Source of the DNA: a virus
DNA: 45,950 nt
Strand: one strand, 5' to 3'
IMG/VR virus record: IMGVR_UViG_3300028581_003582
Span: 1-45,950 of that record
How positions within the stretch are numbered: the first letter of the stretch is position 1; the number at the start of each line of letters is the position of its first letter. The notes beneath the pieces were generated by a model. It was given only the letters and a program-made list of their open reading frames with translations. It did no database searches and was not told where the DNA came from. Below are positions 6,683-14,044 of the stretch, piece after piece. The position numbers and the translations under genes are program-made.

Positions 6683-7738
6683 GTTCTTGCTAAGTCTTTC
6701 TTTTTCTGAATCTGGAGCCTCTTCAATTAGTTTGATCAAAGCCGAATGACCTTGCGCAAATCTGGATGTGTAGTAACAAGCCAAACTGTATTCATCCAGA
6801 ATTCTCCATCCATAGGTTTCAGGCTCAGAGAATAAATTAGAATTGTTCATTTTGCATGCAAGACCTCTTTCACTGAACATGTGTGCCAAATTGTACTTCT
6901 TGGTCAACCTGAACATTCTGCTCACCTCACAATAACATTCTGCTCTGTATGGGTCTGTGTCTATTCCGTTTAGAAAAGAATCTATTATGCTTTGTGCGCT
7001 CTCACCTGTCAATTGCTTCAATCTGCCTTCGTTTAGATAAGAGATGTATATCTCTTGAAACCAGCCACCTTGTGTGGCTCTCAAAGAATATTTAGCCAAA
7101 GCTCTCTGATGTTCGTTGCAGTCTCTGTAGCTCTGTGCACAATAGAATGTGTATCTGGATTTAAGAAACAAATCATCCTCCCTGCTAATTGCTTCTTCCA
7201 GTATTACAGAATCCTTTTTGAATTTTTGCAGATCATCACTGCGGTGTCCATCAGTAAATGGTATGATGTAAACGTCCTCAAGTATGCCTTTTGTGTATGT
7301 CTCTTTGCAATCAACAAATTCATGCAGAACACCGCAGTAATGAAATGGTTTTTTGTTGCTGATTAAGAATGGTCTCAGATACTGTATGTTGCCATATTTG
7401 CATGTGGTGTAATAGAAATCCTTGTCCAGTGCTGGTATTGTGCCCTTAACGTCTATGACTTCATCTGCATCCAATACCAATGCATAATCCACATGTGTGA
7501 GCTGTCTCAGTCTCTCCAAAGCCTTGGTTCTGTTGTGGGCAAAATCCACAAAAGGCACAACATTACAATCCATATCAATGTTGTTCAAGCTTGCCCAATT
7601 TTTAATCACATCCAGTGTATTATCCGTTGATCCGGTGTCTTGTACATACAGAAAATTAATGACATTCTTGATACTGTCTAAGCACCTTGTGATGATCTTG
7701 CTCTCATTCTTCACTATCAAGCAACCTGCTATAACCAT
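6653..7738 (-). CDS. Family 2 glycosyltransferase with C-terminal helical repeats
   Basis: 361 residues. The GT-A domain begins GCLIVKNESKIITRCLDSI, followed by QDTGSTDNT and the metal-binding LDADEVID (Asp90, Asp92), typical of GT2 enzymes of the WaaE/SunS type. Residues from about 180 are alpha-helical and TPR-like (LAKYSLRATQGGW, AECYCEVSRMFRLTKKYNLAHMF split over several helices), as in many GT2-TPR fusions. It is transcribed alone, with CCTAAATT four bases before the ATG as a weak late-like motif. Donor and acceptor are unknown. Confidence 0.82.
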   Translation of the reverse strand: MVIAGCLIVKNESKIITRCLDSIKNVINFLYVQDTGSTDNTLDVIKNWASLNNIDMDCNVVPFVDFAHNRTKALERLRQLTHVDYALVLDADEVIDVKGTIPALDKDFYYTTCKYGNIQYLRPFLISNKKPFHYCGVLHEFVDCKETYTKGILEDVYIIPFTDGHRSDDLQKFKKDSVILEEAISREDDLFLKSRYTFYCAQSYRDCNEHQRALAKYSLRATQGGWFQEIYISYLNEGRLKQLTGESAQSIIDSFLNGIDTDPYRAECYCEVSRMFRLTKKYNLAHMFSERGLACKMNNSNLFSEPETYGWRILDEYSLACYYTSRFAQGHSALIKLIEEAPDSEKERLSKNLSFFTSIHA

Positions 7739-7799
7739 CTAGAATTTAGGTGTTTATGTAGTAAAATTCAAGCTTTAAGAAATAAATAATATTGACATC

Positions 7800-8456
7800 A
7801 TGTTATCTAATATACTTTTTAATGTTGATTTGCAACACAATATAACACTTATTATAATTTCCTTTATAACTGGTATATTGAGCCCTATGTTGGTTTCATG
7901 GCTAAATCATAAAATTAAGAATGATGATGCACAGCAAGTGGGGAGAAAGGAGGATGAGATGTCACAATTCATAAGACACAACTCAAAGATTGATGAAAGA
8001 CTGGAGGTGCTGAGAGAGGAAAATAATTTTGACAGAGTTTGGATTGGCAGGTTTCACAATGGTGGGGTGTTGTATCCTCAAGACATGTCCAGAATATTTC
8101 AAAAAATTACTCTGTTGTTTGAATCCTGCAGAAGAGGCATTTCTTCAGAAATTAAGACCATACAGAACATACCTGTGACTGTGTTCACCACCATGTTGAG
8201 GGGAATACTGGAAAAAGAGCATTTTGGAATACCTGATTTGCAGCACAGCAGAATCAAAGATGAGAGCTTCAGAGAATTCATGTTGAGCAGAGGCGTGAAA
8301 GGATTTTACAGTGCAGGTGTGAAGTGTTTGGATAATAAATTCATAGGAATTTTGGTTGTGGAGAGTGTTAATGGGGAGTTGGTGTTAACTGAAAAACAGC
8401 AAGAAACCATCATGCTTGAAGCAAAGATTTTGGGCGGCTATTTGATTCAGAAATAG
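7800..8456 (+). CDS. Membrane-anchored GAF-like protein
   Basis: 218 residues. An N-terminal transmembrane segment (about 16-36, LIIISFITGILSPMLVSWL) is followed by charged linker residues and a likely coiled region. From about residue 75 there is a GAF-like fold: RVWIGRFHNGG, then a region ending in GVKGFYSAGVKCLDNKFIGILVVE. GAF domains bind small ligands or serve as sensors. No kinase or cyclase follows, so it would be a stand-alone sensor or an inactive relative. AATAAATA lies 11 bases before the ATG, farther than in the other late-type pairs. The fold call is by pattern only. Confidence 0.55.
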   Translation: MLSNILFNVDLQHNITLIIISFITGILSPMLVSWLNHKIKNDDAQQVGRKEDEMSQFIRHNSKIDERLEVLREENNFDRVWIGRFHNGGVLYPQDMSRIFQKITLLFESCRRGISSEIKTIQNIPVTVFTTMLRGILEKEHFGIPDLQHSRIKDESFREFMLSRGVKGFYSAGVKCLDNKFIGILVVESVNGELVLTEKQQETIMLEAKILGGYLIQK

Positions 8457-8458
8457 TA

Positions 8459-8485
8459 TTGATTTGTCTGTTTTGTGGTTATAAT
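8459..8485 (+). promoter_or_regulatory. Possible promoter for tRNA-Leu
   Basis: TTGATT and a perfect TATAAT with a 15-base spacer, shorter than the ideal 17. It lies just upstream of the tRNA and has the same -35 sequence as the stronger promoter at 28557. Confidence 0.4.
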
Positions 8486-8507
8486 GTACGTATGTTTAAT
8501 AAGATTC

Positions 8508-8580
8508 GGCCCTGTAGTCCAATGGCAGAGACAAACGACTTAAAATCGTTGCAGTGTGGGTTCGAGTCCCTCTTGGGCCG
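8508..8580 (+). tRNA. tRNA-Leu (TAA anticodon), short variable loop
   Basis: Acceptor GGCCCTG/TTGGGCC has a T-T mismatch and a G-T pair near its base. The anticodon stem is AACGA/TCGTT with loop CTTAAAA (anticodon TAA). The T-arm GTGGG-TTCGAGT-CCCTC has one T-T mismatch, and the discriminator is G. The variable loop is only about 5 bases, whereas Leu tRNAs normally have a long arm and A73. It may be an altered or decaying tRNA, or be charged with another amino acid. Confidence 0.75.
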
Positions 8581-8583
8581 GTT

Positions 8584-8826
8584 ATGACAAAAAGCAATTC
8601 ATACACATCTGCAGATATCTTGGGGAAAAAAATTATATTCACCCCATCTTTGAGTAGGCCTTATTCCATTTCAGAAGGAACTGTAAAAAAGTTCTCTACT
8701 CACAACCGATGCATCAAGATTGGCGATTCATGGTTTGTCTTGGATGACATCAAAATATTAGATTTTAATGAAGAGGAAGTATCCAACTCACCTAACAGTG
8801 AATCAATTGGCTTCAAGATGCGCTGA
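8584..8826 (+). CDS. Small hypothetical protein
   Basis: 80 residues from ATG 8584, which is the first start outside the tRNA; a longer reading would begin inside tRNA-Leu and is unlikely. The sequence shows beta-strand-like segments (KKIIFTPSL, CIKIGDSWFVLDDIKILDF) resembling a small SH3-like barrel, followed by an acidic Ser/Asn tail. The 3' end overlaps the convergent dehydrogenase gene by 24 bases. It may share the tRNA-Leu promoter. Function is unknown. Confidence 0.6.
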   Translation: MTKSNSYTSADILGKKIIFTPSLSRPYSISEGTVKKFSTHNRCIKIGDSWFVLDDIKILDFNEEEVSNSPNSESIGFKMR

Positions 8827-9564
8827 ACTGTAAAGCTTCACGCTATTTAACAGACTCTTGTTCTTACTGTCTTTGATTTGATTGAGAAATGATTCTAGGT
8901 CTTTAGGTAGACACTTACCACCAAATCCCCTATTTTCCTCAAAAACAGCAGTGTGTAGCGCAGAAATACGTTCATCTAAAAGAATATTCTCCCTCAATAA
9001 TTTATAATCAACATTGTATTGTTTGCATATGTCAAAGATATTGTTGAAAAACGCTATCTTGGTGGCAAAGTAGCTGTTTATGCTGTACTTCATTAGTTCT
9101 GCAGTTTCAAAATTAACAAAAGAATATTTTTTACATGGTCCAAAGACAGATAAGAACAAGTTATAAACTTTGTTTGTGTTCTTATCTTCTCCAGCCATCA
9201 CAAAAAATGGCCATTTGATAAGATCACCGTCAAAATTGGTGGGGTTGAAGTATTTTGATTCGCTCAAGAATTCTGGACAGTAAACAATGTTATGTTCTTT
9301 GGATAATTCCCTGCTTGTGCCCACTGGCACAGTAGATTTAAGAATATAGACGTCCGAGTCAATCTTGTTCAAGCTGTCGTGCACATTGGTTAGATCCGTG
9401 CTTCCATCGATGGTATTTGTTGGCACACATATGAAACAAAAGTCAAATTTTTCCTTTAGCTTCTCCTGCTGTGGACCAAGTATACTGCATGTAAAGTTTT
9501 TGGAGAAAGCTTTGTATACTGATCTGCCCACAAAGCCGTCACCTATGATGCAAAGCTTAAGCAC
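8803..9564 (-). CDS. Minimal UDP-glucose/GDP-mannose dehydrogenase
   Basis: 253 residues against about 430 for the family. The NAD-binding motif IIGDGFVGRS (6-15), VCVPTN, STVPVGTSR, YCPEFLSE, the ELMKYSIN segment with Lys159 and Asn163, and the catalytic Cys218 in GFGGKCLPKD are all present. The C-terminal nucleotide-sugar-binding domain is missing, so the gene is reduced rather than degraded. Such enzymes oxidise UDP- or GDP-sugars to uronic acids. The start codon is GTG. It is transcribed alone and converges with the gene at 8584. Confidence 0.8.
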   Translation of the reverse strand: MLKLCIIGDGFVGRSVYKAFSKNFTCSILGPQQEKLKEKFDFCFICVPTNTIDGSTDLTNVHDSLNKIDSDVYILKSTVPVGTSRELSKEHNIVYCPEFLSESKYFNPTNFDGDLIKWPFFVMAGEDKNTNKVYNLFLSVFGPCKKYSFVNFETAELMKYSINSYFATKIAFFNNIFDICKQYNVDYKLLRENILLDERISALHTAVFEENRGFGGKCLPKDLESFLNQIKDSKNKSLLNSVKLYSSAHLEAN

Positions 9565-9611
9565 AATACATTTTAACAGTTAACTTTTGTGTTGCAACTG
9601 TTAATTTGTGA

Positions 9612-9620
9612 TATAAAATA
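9612..9620 (+). promoter_or_regulatory. Late-like TATAAAATA motif
   Basis: A variant with one extra A ends four bases before the ATG at 9625. Weaker evidence than the exact motifs. Confidence 0.35.
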
Positions 9621-9624
9621 TATT

Positions 9625-9777
9625 ATGTCAGATATTAAAGTGAGAAAATTACCTGAAGGCGGGTGGGGCATATTCACTGTGGACAAGAAAACCATGACTG
9701 AAAAGCAGACTGGTTACATTGGCTCTGGTCTAGATGTGCAAGGGTTCTTACCTGCAGGTGCAGAGCTTGAAGAATAA
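9625..9777 (+). CDS. 50-residue hypothetical protein
   Basis: The product begins MSDIKVRKLPEGGWGI and ends acidic (GAELEE). It is Gly-rich and without hydrophobic segments, so it is probably a small soluble protein. The start at 9625 is favoured over an upstream TTG because of the TATAAAATA motif directly before it. It is followed by the candidate small RNA. No family is recognised. Confidence 0.55.
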   Translation: MSDIKVRKLPEGGWGIFTVDKKTMTEKQTGYIGSGLDVQGFLPAGAELEE

Positions 9778-9826
9778 AGAATTATCCAAGTTTAATCAGG
9801 CAGTACAACTAAGCAAAATATTCTAG

Positions 9827-9854
9827 TTGCAAATATTATCAGTTCCATTATAAT
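9827..9854 (+). promoter_or_regulatory. Sigma70-like promoter for candidate small RNA
   Basis: TTGCAA and a perfect TATAAT are separated by 16 bases. The predicted start is near 9861, just ahead of a hairpin and a strong terminator, with no gene in between. Confidence 0.55.
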
Positions 9855-9860
9855 AATAAT

Positions 9861-9935
9861 ATCCTAAACGGTACTTGTGTTGGAGTACAGCACAAGGGAA
9901 GGCAGAGAATAATAACAATCTCTGCCTTTTTTTTT
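9861..9935 (+). ncRNA. Candidate ~75-nt phage small RNA
   Basis: The stretch contains no ATG and only an 11-codon GTG frame. It has a promoter upstream, an internal 6-bp hairpin (CTTGTG 9874-9879 with CACAAG 9891-9896, or alternatively GTACT 9871-9875 with AGTAC 9884-9888), a purine stretch AAGGGAAGG, and a strong terminator. This is the layout of a self-contained small RNA gene. It could also be a leader or attenuator for the genes at 9959 and 10065. No known RNA family is recognised. Confidence 0.5.
9899..9935 (+). terminator. Strong rho-independent terminator
   Basis: A 10-bp stem AAGGCAGAGA/TCTCTGCCTT with a 10-base loop (9909-9918), followed by nine T (9927-9935). It is the best intrinsic terminator in the window. 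Confidence 0.88.
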
Positions 9936-9946
9936 GGCTACTGCAT

Positions 9947-9954
9947 TATAAGTA
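9947..9954 (+). promoter_or_regulatory. T4-late-type promoter TATAAGTA
   Basis: The motif ends four bases before the ATG at 9959. It restarts transcription right after the terminator and would serve the 9959-10065-10907 genes. Confidence 0.6.
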
Positions 9955-9958
9955 AAGC

Positions 9959-10072
9959 ATGATAGATTTATATTACAGAATAAAGCTTAAGATTTTAGAA
10001 TATATTTCAAAAAGAATATTGATTCATAACATGAAGAAGCGCAACAGAGTAAACAAATGTCTGTATGATTGA
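9959..10072 (+). CDS. 37-residue basic hypothetical protein
   Basis: A short frame starting MIDLYYRIKLKILEYISKR with a Lys/Arg-rich second half. Two features support it: TATAAGTA four bases upstream, and an 8-base overlap of its stop with the start of the SGNH gene (ATGATTGA), which suggests translational coupling. It may be a true peptide or mainly a leader frame feeding ribosomes into the next gene. No family is recognised. Confidence 0.45.
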   Translation: MIDLYYRIKLKILEYISKRILIHNMKKRNRVNKCLYD

Positions 10073-10910
10073 TACGTTGATTGCTTTTGGCTGCAGCAAC
10101 ACTTTTGGTGCTGAATCAATTGATGATTTTGATCATAACAATCCTGACAACATAAATCATAGCTATGCAAAGTATCTGTCGGATTCATTACAATGTAAGA
10201 ACTATTATAATTTAGCACAAAACGGGCTTTCGAACTTTGAAATCACTAGACGAATTTTTAAAGAATTACCAGACATAATAAAAAAACATGATGCTGAGAA
10301 GATATTTGTCATTGTAGGCTGGACTGATTATAACAGACTTAGACTGTATTTGAAACACATCATACCGTTCAAAGAAGCATTCAGACAGATCATAGATATA
10401 TGTGAATATCCTCTTTTGTGCAAGTTTTTTCCCAAGCAATTCAAACCTATTGACACCGAAGTAATGCGGGATATTGGATTTGATGTGGATACAGTTATAA
10501 AACAATATCCCTTCATGGAGCAATTTTTACTTGGTGTGATGAATTATTTGTTCAGAACTCCATCATTCTATATCATGAACACTTATGCAAAATTAGCAGC
10601 TGAAAATTATTTACTAAAGGAGAACCTAAAATTTTTAACTCTTCCAACATTAAGATCTCATACCATAAGCGGTACAATACTAAACCATCTTGACCCAGAG
10701 CGAGATAAAACATTTATAAATTCAGAAAAAATATTAAACAAAAAAAATAATATATTTGAACATGATGAAGAAGGGGTTTATAAATTTTCCGCATTAGAGA
10801 GTTTCAAGCAATACGGTATATCCAAGAGTGGCGGTCATTTGAGAGCTGCGGCTCATGAAGAACTAGCCAAATATCTATATAGCGAAATAAAAGACAGAGG
10901 CATTTTATGA
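10065..10910 (+). CDS. SGNH/GDSL-like hydrolase
   Basis: 281 residues. The block I motif FGCSNTFG places the nucleophile Ser at residue 11. IVGWTDYNR near 84-92 resembles block III, and SGGHLRAAAHEELAKYL near the C-terminus supplies the His of block V. SGNH proteins in sugar clusters usually add or remove O-acetyl groups on glycans. Its last four bases overlap the carbamoyltransferase start, so the two are one translational unit and probably modify the same glycan. Whether it is an esterase or an acyltransferase cannot be told. Confidence 0.7.
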   Translation: MIDTLIAFGCSNTFGAESIDDFDHNNPDNINHSYAKYLSDSLQCKNYYNLAQNGLSNFEITRRIFKELPDIIKKHDAEKIFVIVGWTDYNRLRLYLKHIIPFKEAFRQIIDICEYPLLCKFFPKQFKPIDTEVMRDIGFDVDTVIKQYPFMEQFLLGVMNYLFRTPSFYIMNTYAKLAAENYLLKENLKFLTLPTLRSHTISGTILNHLDPERDKTFINSEKILNKKNNIFEHDEEGVYKFSALESFKQYGISKSGGHLRAAAHEELAKYLYSEIKDRGIL

Positions 10911-12349
10911 ACATCTGGGGAATTTCCGCTGGAGGACATGATGCATCTGTGTCCATTGTAAGGAATAATAGGATTGTTTTTGCTTCACAATCAGAAAGAT
11001 TTTCCAGAATAAAAAATGATAAAGAGTTGAGTGTTGATTTGTTGAATTGTGCTTATTCGTTTGGCAATCCAGATGTATGCATGTGGTATGAGAAGCCACA
11101 CAAACGTTTCTTAAGAAATATTATCTGGGATAAGAAGATAAATTTCTTTAATGCAAAGAAATATCTTGAAAATTTAGGTATTCTTACAGAAATAAAATAC
11201 TGCAACCATCATGATTCACATGCAGCAGCGTGTCTGTATACATACAGTGGAAATGCAGAGAACAGCTTAATTTTCATAATTGATGCAGTTGGGGAGCTGA
11301 ATTGCATGTCAACTTATATTGTGAAGAACAACAAGCTCAAGATTTTAGATGTGATAAATTATCCCAACTCATTAGGACTATTTTATTCTGCAATGACGGA
11401 TTTGCTTGGATATAAAGCCAATGAAGAGGAATACATAGTGATGGGCATGGCATCTTACGGAGATCCATACAGGTTTTATAACAGGGTGAATGATAGGATT
11501 TTCAAGAATGGTTTCAAACATTTGTATTATTTGAACAGGGGATGCCGGGGCTTGTTTGAAGATAATACTATTACAAGATACAAGTTTGATATAGCTGCAG
11601 CAACACAGAAAATATATGAGGATAAACTGTTATCATATGTTAAGAAACAGCTGTATAAATATAATTCTAAAAAAATAATGCTAGGTGGGGGCTGTGCTTT
11701 GAACTGCACTGCCAACAGCAAGTTGATTAATTTGGTTGACGACATCTACATATTTCCTCACCCTGGTGATGGGGGTGCAAGCGTTGGAGCGGCATTGCTT
11801 TATAAAAAGAAAACCATACAATTTAATAATGCATTTCTGGGATTTCAAGAACCAGATCAGAGCATTGAATCAGTGGTTGATAAGATCATCAAGGATGGAT
11901 TTTGTTTTGTAGTTAATGGCAAAGCTGAATTTGGACCTAGAGCCTTGGGAAATCGATCCATACTAGCAGATCCAAGAGATAAAAACATGCAAGATAGGAT
12001 TAATAACATAAAGGGTAGAGAGCTGTTCAGACCATTTGCCCCTAGCATATTATTAGAATATTTTGATCAATATTTTTACAGCATGGGTATAGGTGCATCT
12101 CCCTACATGCAATACACATTTAAATGCAAGAAGCCAACTGCCATACCTGCAACTGTGCATATAGATGGAACCTCCAGAGTTCAAACTGTGGATTCTAATA
12201 ATCCCTTCTTATATGAAGTATTAAAATTATGGTTTAAGAAAACCAACTGCCCGGTGTTACTCAATACCAGTTTAAATATAAAGGGAAAACCGCTTGTGAA
12301 CAGTTTGAAAGATTTATCAGAGTTTTGTTTGATTGATAATAATATCTAA
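10907..12349 (+). CDS. NodU/CmcH-family carbamoyltransferase
   Basis: 480 residues, somewhat shorter than the usual 550-600. The N-terminal Kae1-like domain begins GISAGGHDASVSIV and has the metal-binding HHDSHAA at 101-107, then GGGCALN and HPGDGGASVGAALLY. The C-terminal carbamoyl-transfer domain has FGPRALGNRSILADPRD and ELFRPFAPSI, ending NTSLNIKGKPLVN. The family transfers carbamoyl from carbamoyl phosphate to sugar or antibiotic hydroxyls. The C-terminal end is a little short but core motifs are intact. It converges with the small gene ending at 12317. Confidence 0.9.
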   Translation: MNIWGISAGGHDASVSIVRNNRIVFASQSERFSRIKNDKELSVDLLNCAYSFGNPDVCMWYEKPHKRFLRNIIWDKKINFFNAKKYLENLGILTEIKYCNHHDSHAAACLYTYSGNAENSLIFIIDAVGELNCMSTYIVKNNKLKILDVINYPNSLGLFYSAMTDLLGYKANEEEYIVMGMASYGDPYRFYNRVNDRIFKNGFKHLYYLNRGCRGLFEDNTITRYKFDIAAATQKIYEDKLLSYVKKQLYKYNSKKIMLGGGCALNCTANSKLINLVDDIYIFPHPGDGGASVGAALLYKKKTIQFNNAFLGFQEPDQSIESVVDKIIKDGFCFVVNGKAEFGPRALGNRSILADPRDKNMQDRINNIKGRELFRPFAPSILLEYFDQYFYSMGIGASPYMQYTFKCKKPTAIPATVHIDGTSRVQTVDSNNPFLYEVLKLWFKKTNCPVLLNTSLNIKGKPLVNSLKDLSEFCLIDNNI

Positions 12350-12499
12350 GTATTTGTCTCTTATGATTCGAGCATCACAAGAACTACAGCTTGATCCCTT
12401 GTGCTCTAATTCACCAAAATATTTTTCTCTTAGTTCGCTACATTCTTTAATCCCTACCGGGCAAGGCTTGTCTTTATCAAAAAAATCAAGAATATACAT
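12317..12499 (-). CDS. Small four-cysteine (zinc-ribbon-like) protein
   Basis: 60 residues from the ATG at 12499, which forms a TAATG overlap with the stop of the PIG-L gene; an ATG ten codons upstream is less likely. Cys13, Cys20, Cys38 and Cys41 (CPVGIKEC and CSSC) could bind one zinc. The end overlaps the convergent carbamoyltransferase gene by 33 bases. It looks like small conserved proteins of T4-like phages, but I know no function. Confidence 0.6.
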   Translation of the reverse strand: MYILDFFDKDKPCPVGIKECSELREKYFGELEHKGSSCSSCDARIIRDKYLDIIINQTKL

Positions 12500-13149
12500 T
12501 ACTCTATCTCCCTGATAGTCATGAAACACTCAGCAAATTCCCTTCCACACTCCATGCCTCTTGATCTGGACAAAATCTCTATGCCATATGGCGATCTGGG
12601 ATGAGGCATATACTTTTGCTCTGTTGAATAAGCCTGCATGGCCTGTATCTTTAAATTGAGCTGTTCTTGTGTTAATTCTATGTATTTGTTAGGTAGAAAC
12701 ATATTATGAGAAATCTTTGGCGACTGATCTGTGGAGCTGGGGATTTCCCCCACCAGGAAGCTTCCAACTTTAAGAGGTCCCCACACTCTTACCAATCTTC
12801 TGACTGCTTCATATGTAATATTATGGTCTTGATGGTTGTCTCCCCAAAACGTAGTATACAGTATATCCGGGTTAATATCACTCAACTCTTTTTCCAAAGC
12901 TTTATACAGATCTAGCGGCCTGTTGCTAATGGTATCCTCTGAAATGAGCATGTGTCTAATATTCTGATATTTCAAGATTTCTTTGGCTTTATGTGAATCA
13001 GACAACTGTGTCTTGGTTCTCTCATCATGTGGTGCTCTGCATATGGTGACTGTAACAATGTCTCCATTCAATACATGCTTCTGTATTACTCCACCGAAAC
13101 CCAGGGCTTCGTCATCACCATGTGGTACTATGATAGCGACTTTATTCAT
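12499..13149 (-). CDS. PIG-L/LmbE-family deacetylase
   Basis: 216 residues. The zinc-site motifs are intact: PHGDDE at 9-14 (His10, Asp12, Asp13) and NHQDH at 105-109 (His106, Asp108, His109). The family removes N-acetyl groups from GlcNAc-type sugars or sugar conjugates. It overlaps the upstream glycosyltransferase by eight bases and the downstream Cys-rich gene by one base, so it belongs to the 12317-20213 minus-strand operon. Probable role: sugar de-N-acetylation before or after transfer. Confidence 0.87.
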   Translation of the reverse strand: MNKVAIIVPHGDDEALGFGGVIQKHVLNGDIVTVTICRAPHDERTKTQLSDSHKAKEILKYQNIRHMLISEDTISNRPLDLYKALEKELSDINPDILYTTFWGDNHQDHNITYEAVRRLVRVWGPLKVGSFLVGEIPSSTDQSPKISHNMFLPNKYIELTQEQLNLKIQAMQAYSTEQKYMPHPRSPYGIEILSRSRGMECGREFAECFMTIREIE

Positions 13150-14044
13150 TTGTTATTATAGGCTTAATTTTACAGGTGAAATCATGAATATCAATGTCTA
13201 TAGCCTTTAATTTATTGACTTCATTGTTGTAGTTATGCAGGAGGCGTTTTAAAATTACTCTGGCCAAACATCTGTCATTATTCTTTATGATATTTTTTAT
13301 CACATAGGAGTCAAATTGCTCCTCTATCTTGTTGCCATACCATGGTTTATTGTGTCCAATGAGTTGGTAATTTCTATTGGATTTAAAAGAATCTGATGTT
13401 AGACGATCAGTTAAGAAATTATATTTTTCATCTAACCAAGTGAATTTATGAAAATTAGTTATTGTTTTTAAGAAATAAGTATTTAAAATTGGCTCATCGC
13501 TCTCCCATTTTTTATTTTTAATGTAGGGATCATGAGGAGGAGTAGATAAGGAAATTTTTATCAAATCATCCCTAGTTTCATCTCTTAAGAAAGTTTTATC
13601 TATTAAAAGCAAACCACCCTCAAATCCAGTTTCTAAATTAATCTGTTTTACCTGATTTTTAGATGCAGGACATGCTCCAAACTTTACATTATGAGAAAAC
13701 ACTTCATCAACACTCAAATTAAACAAAATATCACAGTCAAAAAATAATATTTTATCATATTCTTTTAGAGTAAAAATATCGAATCTATAATTGCAATTAT
13801 ATGTCCATACTCTCCATTGCCCGCTATATTTGCAATTGTCATAGAGTGATGTGTTTATTTTTTTAAAGATAATATTTTTATATATCTTTCTTAGAAGGTT
13901 TTTACTATCTTCTGAAAGAGTACCCCATTCGAATATGATTAGATCCATGTGTAACCCCGGGCTGCTATTAACAAGTGAATTAATTGTAAGTAGGCCACCA
14001 GGTAAATATTTGTCGTCTAATAATGTTACTAGTGCCTTTTTCAT
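13142..14044 (-). CDS. GT8-like glycosyltransferase, copy B
   Basis: 300 residues. The N-terminus ALVTLLDDKYLPGGLLT, the WTYNCNYRFDIF stretch and the metal-binding FFDCDILF (Asp103, Asp105) are typical of GT-A retaining enzymes of the glycogenin/LgtC type, with the C-terminal GHNKPWYGN supplying the last metal ligand. It is a tandem paralogue of the next upstream gene (14045-14995), with motif positions identical to the residue. The two genes abut. Distinct specificities or successive sugar additions are likely. Confidence 0.8.
   Translation of the reverse strand: MKKALVTLLDDKYLPGGLLTINSLVNSSPGLHMDLIIFEWGTLSEDSKNLLRKIYKNIIFKKINTSLYDNCKYSGQWRVWTYNCNYRFDIFTLKEYDKILFFDCDILFNLSVDEVFSHNVKFGACPASKNQVKQINLETGFEGGLLLIDKTFLRDETRDDLIKISLSTPPHDPYIKNKKWESDEPILNTYFLKTITNFHKFTWLDEKYNFLTDRLTSDSFKSNRNYQLIGHNKPWYGNKIEEQFDSYVIKNIIKNNDRCLARVILKRLLHNYNNEVNKLKAIDIDIHDFTCKIKPIITNE

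Noticed and set aside
9871-9896. H-type pseudoknot in the candidate small RNA
   Set aside because: GTACT/AGTAC and TGTG/CACA interlock, but the first connecting loop would have zero bases, so simultaneous pairing is sterically poor; alternative hairpins are more likely.
10907-12349. Truncated carbamoyltransferase pseudogene
   Set aside because: It is shorter than average, but all catalytic motifs in both domains are intact and the frame is unbroken.
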